Positions 25,228-33,411 of a stretch of DNA of 64,000 nucleotides are shown here, piece by piece. A program made the position numbers and the translations under genes. The notes under the pieces were generated by a model, which was not told the DNA's origin, made no database searches, and saw nothing but the letters and a program-made list of their open reading frames with translations. The stretch spans positions 14,799 through 78,798 of the forward strand of contig NZ_DAIQNN010000008.1 of the NCBI RefSeq assembly GCF_036788415.1. Reading direction: 5' to 3'. Source of the stretch: Rubrimonas sp036788415. GTDB taxonomy: Bacteria; Pseudomonadota; Alphaproteobacteria; Rhodobacterales; Rhodobacteraceae. The stretch's first letter is position 1, and each line of letters opens with the position of its first letter.

Positions 25228-28200
25228 TCAGGACGCCTCGCCCGGCGCCGAGGCGTCGAGCCGCAGCACCGCGGCCCCCGGCGTCGCGGCGGCCGTTTCG
25301 GCGAGCGCTGCGTGGTGGGTGAAGACGAGGCGCTGGGCGCCGGATTCGGGAACCGCCAGCGCGGCCAGCGCCGCGGCCGTTCGGGCGTCGTCGAAACTCG
25401 CGAACAGGTCGTCGGCGAGGAGGGGCGGGCATTCCGTCTCGGCGGCCCGGCGGGCGATGGCGGCGAGGCGCAGCGACAGGAACAGCTGGTCCGCCGTCCC
25501 CTCGCTGAGGCCCGCGAGCGCGACCTCCGCGCCGTCGGGGCGCACCGCGCGCAGCACCTCGGACTCGTCCTCGCCGAACGCCGCGGCGAGGCCGGCGAAG
25601 GCGCCGCAGGTCAGCTGGCCAAACAGCGCAGAGGCGCGGCCCAGCACCGGGTCGCGCTCGGCGTCGGCGTAGCGGCGCGCGGCGGCGGCGAGCAGCAGGC
25701 TCGCGGCGCGCAAGGTCAGCCAGTCGCGCGCGCCCTCCTCCATGCGGGCGGCGGCGTCGCGGCGGGCTTGGGCGGCGCGGGCGGCGTCGGCCTCGCCGCG
25801 CAGCAGGGCGTCGCGCGCCATGCGCGCCGCATGCGCCGCCGCCGCCGCACTCTCCGCCGCCGCCCGGGCCTGCGACAGCGCCGCCGCCCGCGCCGCGATC
25901 CGGGCTTCGAGCGCGGGCGCGTCGGCCCCGGCGAGGTCGGCGCGCAGGGCGGCCTCGGTCTCGCCGCGCGCCTGTTCGGCGAGTTGCGCGCGCGCCGTAT
26001 CGAGACCGGCCAGGGCCGCGTCTCGCGCGCGCAGCCGTTCGAGCGCCGGCCCGAGCGGCGCGTCGGCGGCGAGACCCGCGCGGTCGCGCGCCATCGCCAG
26101 CGCCTCGGCGGCGCGTTCGGCGGCGTCTTCCGCGGCGTCGGCTTCGGCGCTGAGCGCTGCGCTCGCCTCGGCGCGGGCGGCCCGGGCTTCGGCGCGGCGG
26201 TCGTCCTCGCGCGCGCGGGCGGCGAGGGCGCGGGCGCAGCGCAGCGCCGCGGCGGCGGCCTCCGCCCCCGTCGCCTCCCAGTTCGAAAGATCCGGCGCCG
26301 CCTCAGCCCGCAGGGAAGCGGCGTCGGCGGCGAAGGCGGCGATCCGGGCGAGGGCGGCGTCGATCTGCGCCCGCGCCGCAGCGCGCGCGCGCAGCCTGGC
26401 CGGGACCGCGGCCCAGAGGCCGAGCGCCGCTTCGGCGGCCTCCGCCGGCGCGTCCGCCGACAGGCCGAGCCGCGCCGCATGCGCCGCCCAACCGGCGCGC
26501 CACGTCGCGCAGGCCCCCTCGCAGGCTGCGAGATCGGCTTCGGCGGCGCGGCGCTGCGCGGCGAGGGCCTCGCGGCTCTGCCGGGCGCGCCAGAGGCGAG
26601 CGCGCCCGCCGAGCGCCGCTTCGACCGCGGCGAGCCGCGCGGCGGGGGGCGACCGGTCCTCCGCCGCCGCGCCGGCGCTGCGGGCGAGCGCGTCGAGGTC
26701 GCGCAGCGTCGCGGCGGCCCGCTCGGCCTTGCGGTCGGCGGCGCTGCGCGCTGCGTCGGCGGCGTCGGCGGCTTCGAGGGCGCGCCGCCAGTCGGCGATC
26801 CAGCCGCGCATCGCGGCCGGCGGGCGCGGCGGCGCGTCGAGGCCGGGCCAGAGCGCCGTCCAGCGCGCCTCCGCCTCGGCGCTCCGCGCAGCCAGCGCCG
26901 CCGCTGCGTCCTCCGCCCCGGCCAGCGCGTCCTCCGCCTCGGCCAGACGCGCTTGCGTCGCGGCGATTGCGCCGAGCGCGGCGCGTCCGGTCTCGCGCGC
27001 GTCGGCGACGCGGTCGGCGGCGGCGATCAGCGCCTCCACCGCGTCGGGCTCGGGCGCCGGTCCGGCGCCGCCTTCGAGCCGCACCCGCCGCAACGCGCGC
27101 CACGCGGCGTCGCGCGCGGCGCGGGCGGCGTCGAGGGCGGCGCGGTCGGGTGGAGCGTCGGGGCCGGCCTGCGCGCGCAAGGCGGCTTCGGCGGCGGTCC
27201 GCGCCGCGATCTGCGCGACGCGCCCCGCCTCGAGCGCGGCGGCGTCCCGCGCGCGCGCCGCGAACTCCGCCTCCGCCGCGTCCAGCGCCTCGGGAGAGGG
27301 CGGGCGGAAGCCGCGCAGATCGCGCGGCGGCGGAACCAGCGCGCGCAGGGCGGCGTCGGCGCGGCGGGCGGCGGCTTCGGCCTCGGCTGCGGCGTCGCGC
27401 GCCTCCGCGATGCGCGCGGGCGCGTCGCGCAGGCGTTCGAGCGCGGCGGCGAGCGGGGCGGGATCGGCGAGATCCGGCGGGTCGGCCTCCTTGGGCGCGG
27501 CTTCGCGCAACGCGCGCTCGGCCTCGCTCAGGCGACGATGGGCGGCGGCGCGCGCGGCCAGCGCGTCGCGGCCTTCGGCGAGCGCGGCGCGCGCGGCGGC
27601 GATGTCGGGCTCGGTCGGCGCGCGCGCCGCGCAGGCCTCGGGCGCGAGGCCGAGCCGGCGCGCCGCATCCGCGAGCGCCGCCGTCTCGACGGCCTCCGTC
27701 TCGCGCAGCGCGGGAAGCGCGTCGCGCGCCGCCTCGACCGCGCCGGCGCGCTCGATCAGAGCTGCGATCGCGTCGCGATGGGAATGGGCGGGCGAGGGCG
27801 CGGGGGCTGCGTCGAACTCGGCCCGCGCCGCGTCGGCGCGCATCCGCGCCGCGCGCGCGGCTGCGGCTGCGGCGGTCGCGGCGTCGCTCGCCGCAGCCAG
27901 CGCGTCGGCGGCGCCGGGCGGGGCGGTCAGATCGGCGTGCTCGGCCAGCGCGGCCTCCAGCCCGGCGACGCGCGCGAGGATCGGCGCTGCGGCGAGCAGG
28001 CGCGCGTCGCGGCGATCCTCCGCATCCAGCCGTTCGAGCCCCGCGCGCGCCTCGGTCTGACGCGCCTCGGCTTCCTCGAGCGCCGCCTCGGCCTCGTCGA
28101 GGGCGCGGCGGGTGACGAGCGCCTGCGCCAGCGCCGTCTTCGCCGCGTCATGCGATTCGAGGGCCCGATAGACGGCGCGATCCTTCGACTTGCGCGGCCC

Positions 28201-28713
28201 GAACAGCCGGTCGGCTTCGGCGTCGAGCGCGCGCCGCAGCCCCGCCGCGTCGCGCAGCGCGGCGCCTGCGGCGAGCAGGCTCTCGCCGAGCCCGCCCGCG
28301 CCGCCCGACAGCGCCGCGCCGCCCTCCCGCAGCCGCCGCTGGTCGAGCCCGAACAGCGCCTCGAAGAGCGCCCGGTCGCAGCCGCCGAGAAAGGGCGCGA
28401 GCGCGCTTTCGGGCAGAAGGCGCCCGTCGGCGTCGCTGAGCGTGTCGCCGCGGCCCTTGCGGCGGCGGATCTCGATCTCGGCGCCGTCGCGCGCGACCAG
28501 CCGGGCCCCGAGCAGGAGCTTCGGACCCGGAAAGCGGAACGTCGCGGGACTTTCATGGGGAAAACCGAAGAGCAGATCGGCGACGGCGGCGAGCGCGCTC
28601 GACTTGCCGGCCTCGTTGGGGCCGTGGATCACGACGAGCGGCGCGTCCGGGATGTCGAGGGACACCTCTTCAAACGGCCCGTAGCGGATCAGGTCGAGCC
28701 GCGCGATTCTCAC
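25228..28713 (-). CDS. YhaN/SbcC-like SMC-type ATPase
   Basis: 1161 residues. N-terminal Walker A GPNEAGKSS follows LDLIRYGPFEEVSLDIPDAPLVVIH; then FGLDQRRLREGGAALSGGAGGLG as in YhaN proteins; a very long Ala/Arg-rich coiled coil; and at the C-terminus the ABC signature LSEGTADQLFLSLR and Walker B PPLLADDLFASFDD. It would form a head-and-coil complex with the metallophosphoesterase YhaO, as SbcC does with SbcD, for processing DNA ends (family knowledge; role here inferred). Start is GTG at 28713, overlapping the yhaO stop as GTGA, so the two are coupled. Confidence 0.87.
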   Translation of the reverse strand: MRIARLDLIRYGPFEEVSLDIPDAPLVVIHGPNEAGKSSALAAVADLLFGFPHESPATFRFPGPKLLLGARLVARDGAEIEIRRRKGRGDTLSDADGRLLPESALAPFLGGCDRALFEALFGLDQRRLREGGAALSGGAGGLGESLLAAGAALRDAAGLRRALDAEADRLFGPRKSKDRAVYRALESHDAAKTALAQALVTRRALDEAEAALEEAEARQTEARAGLERLDAEDRRDARLLAAAPILARVAGLEAALAEHADLTAPPGAADALAAASDAATAAAAAARAARMRADAARAEFDAAPAPSPAHSHRDAIAALIERAGAVEAARDALPALRETEAVETAALADAARRLGLAPEACAARAPTEPDIAAARAALAEGRDALAARAAAHRRLSEAERALREAAPKEADPPDLADPAPLAAALERLRDAPARIAEARDAAAEAEAAARRADAALRALVPPPRDLRGFRPPSPEALDAAEAEFAARARDAAALEAGRVAQIAARTAAEAALRAQAGPDAPPDRAALDAARAARDAAWRALRRVRLEGGAGPAPEPDAVEALIAAADRVADARETGRAALGAIAATQARLAEAEDALAGAEDAAAALAARSAEAEARWTALWPGLDAPPRPPAAMRGWIADWRRALEAADAADAARSAADRKAERAAATLRDLDALARSAGAAAEDRSPPAARLAAVEAALGGRARLWRARQSREALAAQRRAAEADLAACEGACATWRAGWAAHAARLGLSADAPAEAAEAALGLWAAVPARLRARAAARAQIDAALARIAAFAADAASLRAEAAPDLSNWEATGAEAAAAALRCARALAARAREDDRRAEARAARAEASAALSAEADAAEDAAERAAEALAMARDRAGLAADAPLGPALERLRARDAALAGLDTARAQLAEQARGETEAALRADLAGADAPALEARIAARAAALSQARAAAESAAAAAHAARMARDALLRGEADAARAAQARRDAAARMEEGARDWLTLRAASLLLAAAARRYADAERDPVLGRASALFGQLTCGAFAGLAAAFGEDESEVLRAVRPDGAEVALAGLSEGTADQLFLSLRLAAIARRAAETECPPLLADDLFASFDDARTAAALAALAVPESGAQRLVFTHHAALAETAAATPGAAVLRLDASAPGEAS

Positions 28714-29942
28714 GGCGCGCTCTCCCCGCCCGCATCGTCGGCGCGGGCGAGCAGCAGGCGGCGGGCCTCCGCAATCAGCTCCGCGGGGTCTGGCGAGGCA
28801 GGGCGGGCTTCGGCGGGCAGACGGTCGAGTTCGGCGATCTCGGCGCGCAGCGCCGCGTGCAGCGCGGGATCGGCGGCGGCCTCGGCCAGCGCCGGCGCGA
28901 AGGGGGCGAGCAGCACCGGATCGGCGGCGCGCGGCGGCGAGGTGGCGATCTCGACCCGCTCGACCGCCAGCAGGTCGGACAGGTCGGCGGCGAGCGTCGC
29001 GGCCTCCTCGCGCAGCGCCGCCCGGCCCCGCCGCCGCAGCCCCGCATCGAGCGGCGTCGCGCCGAGCAGGCGCAGCCGCACCAGCGCGACGCGCCCCTCC
29101 GCGGCGTCGAGCGCCTCGCGCAGCGCGGCGGCGACGGCGCGCCGGCGGGCGGCCTCGCTGTCGATCCCGTCGAGGGCGACGACCGGCGCCGACCAGCGCG
29201 CCACGTCGAGCGGCAGGAACGCGACCTCCGCCCGTCCGTCGCGCACGCGCACCCGCAGCGCGCCCTTGGGGCCGGTCTCGCCGACATGGCGGCCCTGCAG
29301 GCAGCCCGGATACCAGATCGGCGGGTCCTCGCTCAGCGCCTCGCGGGCGTGGACATGGCCGAGCGCCCAGTAGTCGTGGCCCGAAGCGCGCAGCGCGGCG
29401 ACGTCGCATGGCGCGTAGACGGCATGGCCGGCCCGCCCGTCGGCGCTCGTGTGCAGCACCGCGACGTTGAACCAGCCGGGGAGGGGCGCGGGGTAGCCGC
29501 GCGACAGGTCTTCGGGGATGTGGCGGCGGGCGAAGCTCTGCCCGTGGATCGCCACGCGCAGCGACTCGATGCGGTGCGTCCCGGGCGCGCGGCTCGGGAA
29601 GACGTGGACGTTGTCGGGCGGCGGCGCCGCGTCGGCGACCTCGCTCTCGGCGTCGTGATTGCCCTTGACCGCGACGACCGCGATCCCAGCCTCGGCCAGA
29701 CGGCGGAACTGCTGTCGGGCGAACAGCGCGGTGCGGACGTCGCGCCACCGCCCATCGTAGAGATCGCCAGCCAGCACGACGAAATCCACCGGCTCGGCCA
29801 GCGCCGCATCGACCAGATTGACGAAGGCCCGCCGCGTCCCCTGCGCGAGCGCCTCGGCCAGCGCAGGGTCTGCGAGCGCGAGCCCTGCGAAGCCGCTGTC
29901 GAGATGGATGTCGGCGGCGTGCAGGAAGGCGAAAGGGCGCAT
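28710..29942 (-). CDS. YhaO/SbcD-like metallophosphoesterase (DNA nuclease)
   Basis: 410 residues from MRPFAFLHAADIHLDSGF. Metal-binding motifs of Mre11/SbcD nucleases are complete: DIHLDS, VLAGDLYDG, VKGNHD, LHTS and GHVHARE. The C-terminal cap domain is Ala/Arg-rich. The usual start for the family is the ATG at 29942; an upstream in-frame ATG at 30023 adds unconserved sequence. Partner of the downstream SMC-like ATPase, with a four-base overlap. Divergently faces a BrxR/CapW-type regulator. Confidence 0.88.
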   Translation of the reverse strand: MRPFAFLHAADIHLDSGFAGLALADPALAEALAQGTRRAFVNLVDAALAEPVDFVVLAGDLYDGRWRDVRTALFARQQFRRLAEAGIAVVAVKGNHDAESEVADAAPPPDNVHVFPSRAPGTHRIESLRVAIHGQSFARRHIPEDLSRGYPAPLPGWFNVAVLHTSADGRAGHAVYAPCDVAALRASGHDYWALGHVHAREALSEDPPIWYPGCLQGRHVGETGPKGALRVRVRDGRAEVAFLPLDVARWSAPVVALDGIDSEAARRRAVAAALREALDAAEGRVALVRLRLLGATPLDAGLRRRGRAALREEAATLAADLSDLLAVERVEIATSPPRAADPVLLAPFAPALAEAAADPALHAALRAEIAELDRLPAEARPASPDPAELIAEARRLLLARADDAGGESAP

Positions 29943-30110
29943 CGGCGGGCTCTCCGGAATTGGCGGGCGACGCGCGCAGGCGCCGCCCGACCGAAGTCTG
30001 GGTCTCACGAAACGAGGCCGCACTCAACGCGGTCGCCGACCTGTGGGGGGTGGCGGCTCTGGCCTCACGCACACTTGCAATACGGCACGCATCAATAGAA
30101 GTCTAATCAA

Positions 30111-30125
30111 CGATCATTTTGATCG
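30111..30125. promoter_or_regulatory. Perfect palindrome CGATCA-TTT-TGATCG in the divergent yhaO/WYL spacer
   Basis: CGATCATTTTGATCG has 6-bp perfect arms and a 3-base centre, in the AT-richest part of the 288-base spacer, 106 bases before the WYL regulator ATG and about 170 bases before yhaO. Location and symmetry make it a candidate operator for the adjacent winged-helix WYL protein, which acts as a dimer in its family. No direct evidence of binding. Nothing else recognisable in the spacer. Confidence 0.45.
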
Positions 30126-30230
30126 AGTCAATGAGTCGAAATCATCTTGACGAGGTTCCGTTTTGGGACATGATGCGAACACCGCCCGACATCAGGCGGT
30201 TGGCGGATTTGTCTGAGGCGGCGACTCATC

Positions 30231-31115
30231 ATGGCGCAGGAGGGGCGAGGCGCAGCGGCGCTCGACGAGGTCGGACAGGCGCAGCGGGAGCGGCTGTTCC
30301 ACATCGATTTCCGCGCCTGGTTTCTGGGCGCCGTCTCGCGCGGCGACCTGATCCGCCGCTTCGGGGTCCGGGAGGCGGCGGCGACGCGCGACCTCGCCCT
30401 CTATCGCCGGCTCGCGCCCGACAATCTGCGCTTCGACGGCGCCGCGCGCCTCTATCGCTGCGCCGAAGCGTTCCGCCCGCTGTTCGAGCATCCGCCGGAG
30501 CGCACGCTGACCGCCATCGCCGACGGGCTCGGCGACGACGCCGCCGGCGAGATCGGCCCGCATGTGCGCACCGAGCGGCCCCTGCGCCTCAGCCATCCGC
30601 GCATCGAGATCATCGCCGCGGTCAGCCGCGCCATCGCGGAATCGCGCGCGCTGGAAATCGACTATGTCTCGCTCAGTTCGGGGCCGGGGCGGCGCGTCGT
30701 CCTTCCCTTCGCGCTGGTCGACACGGGGCTGCGCTGGCACGCGCGCGGCTTCGACCGCAGGCGCGGACGGTTTCTCGACTTCGTGCTGACGCGAATCGCC
30801 GAGGCGCGGCTGCGCGACGAGGGCCCCGCCCCCGGCGAGGGGCGCGAGGACGACGCGCAATGGGCGCGCATCGTGGATCTCGAACTCGCGCCGCATCCCG
30901 GTCTCGCGCGGCCCGATGCGGTCGCGCGGGATCTGGCGATGGAGGGCGGGGCGCGCATCGTGCGGATGCGCGCGGCCCTCGTGGGTTACGCGCTGCTGCA
31001 TTGGGGGGTCGACGCGACGCCGGACCATCGGCTGTCGCCCGACCGCCACCAGCTCTGGCTGCGCAACACGCCGACGCTCTACGGCGTGGAGAACCTCGCC
31101 ATCGCGCCGCAGTGA
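30231..31115 (+). CDS. BrxR/CapW-type WYL-domain transcriptional regulator
   Basis: 294 residues in three parts: winged helix (about 20-85: FLGAVSRGDLIRRFGVREAAATRDLALYRRLAPDNLRFD), WYL domain (about 125-190) and WCX dimerisation tail. The WYL core reads RWHARGFDRRRGRFLDFVLTRI; the W-H-x-R form with RDF-like ending is characteristic of the BrxR/CapW group rather than of ordinary WYL regulators. BrxR and CapW repress BREX and CBASS phage-defence operons; no such operon is visible here. The only divergent neighbour is the YhaO/YhaN pair. Family call fairly sure, target unknown. Confidence 0.8.
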   Translation: MAQEGRGAAALDEVGQAQRERLFHIDFRAWFLGAVSRGDLIRRFGVREAAATRDLALYRRLAPDNLRFDGAARLYRCAEAFRPLFEHPPERTLTAIADGLGDDAAGEIGPHVRTERPLRLSHPRIEIIAAVSRAIAESRALEIDYVSLSSGPGRRVVLPFALVDTGLRWHARGFDRRRGRFLDFVLTRIAEARLRDEGPAPGEGREDDAQWARIVDLELAPHPGLARPDAVARDLAMEGGARIVRMRAALVGYALLHWGVDATPDHRLSPDRHQLWLRNTPTLYGVENLAIAPQ

Positions 31116-31127
31116 GGGCGCGCGGCG

Positions 31128-31478
31128 TCAGCGCGCCGCGACCGCCTTGCAGCCGTCGAGCAGCACTTCCTCGGTCGCGCTGTCGTCGGGTTCGAGATGG
31201 GCGAAGAAGCCCTCGTCGCCCTTGCCGCGCCAGCGGAAGCCGCGCTGCTCGTCGAAATCGGCGTAGAACACGCCCGAGGCGCCCGGCACGTTGCGCAGCG
31301 CCACCAGTTCGCCGCCCCAGTTCACCACCGCAGCCGACATGTCGCCGAGATTGACGAAGGCCAGCTGCAGCACCTTGCCGCCGTCGCACAGATAGGTGGC
31401 GCTGATCGCCTGCTGGACGGGCTGGGCGAGCGCGAGGCCGGGGGCCAAAACCGCCGCCGCGCAGAGAAGTCTGAACAT
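31128..31478 (-). CDS. MliC-type lysozyme inhibitor-like periplasmic protein
   Basis: 116 residues with signal peptide MFRLLCAAAVLAPGLALAQ. The mature part has SATYLCDGGKVLQLAF, VNWGGELVALRNVPGASGVFYAD and FRWRGKGDEGFF, which follow the MliC/PliC pattern (Cys near the start, ASGxxY, WxKGxE), and a second Cys in DGCK. MliC proteins inhibit C-type lysozyme; here W-R-G-K-G replaces the usual WxKG. No lipobox Cys at the cleavage site, so probably soluble periplasmic. Confidence 0.75.
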   Translation of the reverse strand: MFRLLCAAAVLAPGLALAQPVQQAISATYLCDGGKVLQLAFVNLGDMSAAVVNWGGELVALRNVPGASGVFYADFDEQRGFRWRGKGDEGFFAHLEPDDSATEEVLLDGCKAVAAR

Positions 31479-31559
31479 CGAACGATCCTCGCAGGTTTCG
31501 GCGCTGCGCGCCCTCGCCGTCTCGTGCGCCGAGAAGGTGGCGCGTTCAAGGCGGGGCGC

Positions 31560-31829
31560 TCAGACCTCCGAGGCGCCGCGCAGATCGAGGCCCAGCGCGT
31601 GGACGCCGCCGTCGAGTTCGGCCTTGAGCGCCGCATGCACGGCGCGGCTGCGCGCCACCCGGCTCATCCCGTCGAAGGCGGGCGAGACGATCCGCACGTG
31701 GAAATGCGTCTCGCCGCCCTCGCGCCAGCCGCCATGACCGCGATGCTTCTCGCTGTCGTCGCGCACGTCGAGCTCCACCGGCGCGAAGGCCGCCGCAAGC
31801 TTCTCGCGCATCACATCCGCAACAGCCAT
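31560..31829 (-). CDS. bolA: BolA family protein
   Basis: 89 residues from MAVADVMREKLAAAF. The BolA motifs DVRDDSEKHRGHGGWREGGETHFHVRIVSPAFDG and SRVARSRAVHAAL are clear, with the conserved His of the glutaredoxin/Fe-S interface. Participates in Fe-S trafficking with a monothiol glutaredoxin; GrxD is encoded about 8 kb away in this window. Divergent from the J-domain gene, a neighbourhood common in Rhodobacterales. Confidence 0.9.
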   Translation of the reverse strand: MAVADVMREKLAAAFAPVELDVRDDSEKHRGHGGWREGGETHFHVRIVSPAFDGMSRVARSRAVHAALKAELDGGVHALGLDLRGASEV

Positions 31830-31930
31830 TCCGCCCTCTCGCTTCCCGCGCCCCGTCCATCGACCCGCGCGCTTGGCCTGACGCGCGCCGGCGCTAGACT
31901 GTCGCCGACATCTCCCGGAGACAAGCGTCG

Positions 31931-32584
31931 ATGCCGCCGCGCCCGCCTTTCGACTACGACGTCAGCGTCACCGCCGACAAGGCGCGTCGCGCGCGGCGTC
32001 GCGGCATGACGGGCGCCGTCGAGGGCGCGGAGCGGCTCTGCGACCATCCCGGCTGCGACCGCTCGGGTCTCTACCGCGCGCCCTATGCGCCGACGGACCT
32101 GAACCGCTATCGCTGGTTCTGCCTCGACCACATTCGCGACTACAACAAGTCGTGGGATTTCTTCGCCGAGCACAGCGTCGAGGAGATCGAGGCCCGCCAG
32201 CGCGCCGCCGCGACCTGGGAGCGCCCGACCTGGCGGCTCGGCGAACGCGCGACCAGCCACGCCCATGCCGAGGGCCGGGCCTGGGAGCGCTTCGGCTTCT
32301 CCGATCCGGCGGACGTGCTGGGCGAGATGGGCACCCTCAACCCCGGGCGCAGCCGCGATGCGCCGCGTCCGCGCCGCAGCGTGCCCAAGAACGTCCGCAA
32401 CGCGCTCGAAATCCTCGGCGCCGCCGAGACCGAGACGCGCGACGAGATCCGCCAGCGCTACCGCGTCCTCGTCAAGGATCTGCACCCCGACATGAACGGC
32501 GGCGACCGGCGCGAGGAGGGGCGGCTGCGCCGGGTGCTCTGGGCGTGGGAGCAGATCAAGGCGTCGCGGCTCTTCCCGAAATGA
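31931..32584 (+). CDS. J-domain protein with N-terminal zinc-like motif
   Basis: 217 residues. The C-terminal J domain (about 156-213) has the HPD motif at 185-187 in VLVKDLHPDMNGG. The N-terminal half carries C-x4-C (Cys37, Cys42) and C-x2-H (Cys64, His67) in a compact stretch, suggesting a zinc site. The J domain being C-terminal sets it apart from DnaJ. It should stimulate a DnaK ATPase and bring a specific client; the client is unknown. Confidence 0.85.
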   Translation: MPPRPPFDYDVSVTADKARRARRRGMTGAVEGAERLCDHPGCDRSGLYRAPYAPTDLNRYRWFCLDHIRDYNKSWDFFAEHSVEEIEARQRAAATWERPTWRLGERATSHAHAEGRAWERFGFSDPADVLGEMGTLNPGRSRDAPRPRRSVPKNVRNALEILGAAETETRDEIRQRYRVLVKDLHPDMNGGDRREEGRLRRVLWAWEQIKASRLFPK

Positions 32585-32664
32585 CGCCGGCGGCTTGACG
32601 CGCCGCCGCCGACGCCCGATCTCGCGAAGGGGTGCGGCGCTTGGTCCCGAGGAGACGCCGGAAC

Positions 32665-33261
32665 ATGATCAGCCTGCTCGCACGCGCCGCCTGCGCCGCG
32701 GCGATATGTCTATGCGCCTTCGCCGCGAATGCGCGCGCGACGCAAGCAGAGCCGCCCCGCAACGCCGTCGCAGCTTTCGGCGCGTGGATGACCGACGAGA
32801 ACTGGGAAGACCTGTTCCTCGCCCCGCACGACATCGATTTCGAGGATGCGGGGCTCGTGGGCGTCGCGCTGTCGCGGCGCATCGCGGAGCCGGTGGAGGG
32901 GCTGTCCTTCGAGATCGAGGGCCAGATCGCGAAGCATTTCGGATCGCAGAGCCACTGGGAGGTCAACGCGCCGATCCTGACCGCCCGCTGGTCGCGATTC
33001 CCGTGGGACGAGACCGTGGCGACTTCGGCGGCCTTCGGTCTGGGCCTCTCGGTCGCGAGCGAGACGCCCGAGCTCGAAGTCGCCAATGAGGGCGACAGCT
33101 CGCAGACGATGGCCTACTGGATGATCGAACTCGCGCTGGGCCGCCCCGGATCGGACTGGGAGGTGATCGGGCGGGTCCATCACCGCTCCAACGCCTACGG
33201 CCTGTTCGGCGACGATGGCGGGTCCAACGCGCTGGCGCTCGGTCTGCGGCGGCGATTCTAG
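32665..33261 (+). CDS. PagL-like outer-membrane beta-barrel protein
   Basis: 198 residues with signal peptide (MISLLARAACAAAICLCAFAANARA) and C-terminal Phe, typical of outer-membrane barrels. The penultimate strands contain VIGRVHHRSNAYGLFGDDGGSNALALGLRRRF, closely matching the PagL lipid A 3-O-deacylase His-x-Ser-Asn-Ala motif (His173, Ser175). The catalytic Glu expected about 14 residues after the His is Ser187, with acids at 183-184, so activity is uncertain. RBS GGAG precedes the ATG by about 10 bases. Monocistronic. Confidence 0.7.
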   Translation: MISLLARAACAAAICLCAFAANARATQAEPPRNAVAAFGAWMTDENWEDLFLAPHDIDFEDAGLVGVALSRRIAEPVEGLSFEIEGQIAKHFGSQSHWEVNAPILTARWSRFPWDETVATSAAFGLGLSVASETPELEVANEGDSSQTMAYWMIELALGRPGSDWEVIGRVHHRSNAYGLFGDDGGSNALALGLRRRF

Positions 33262-33411
33262 GCGCGCAAACCGACCTGCAGGGATCAATTCACCAGAATT
33301 TCCCTTTCAGAACAACGGTCCCATCCTCGTTACCTGCTTCTCTCAGGTCGACTTCCGCTCTAGCCTCCGGCGCGCGGCGGATCGGCGCCGTCTCGCTTCA
33401 CGGAGCCCCCC

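Noticed and set aside
25084..29373. A 1429-codon open frame on the + strand opposite the YhaN/YhaO genes
   Set aside because: Composition is Arg/Gly/Ala repeat without motifs; it is the antisense shadow of a GC-rich gene whose sense frame has Walker A, signature and Walker B motifs.
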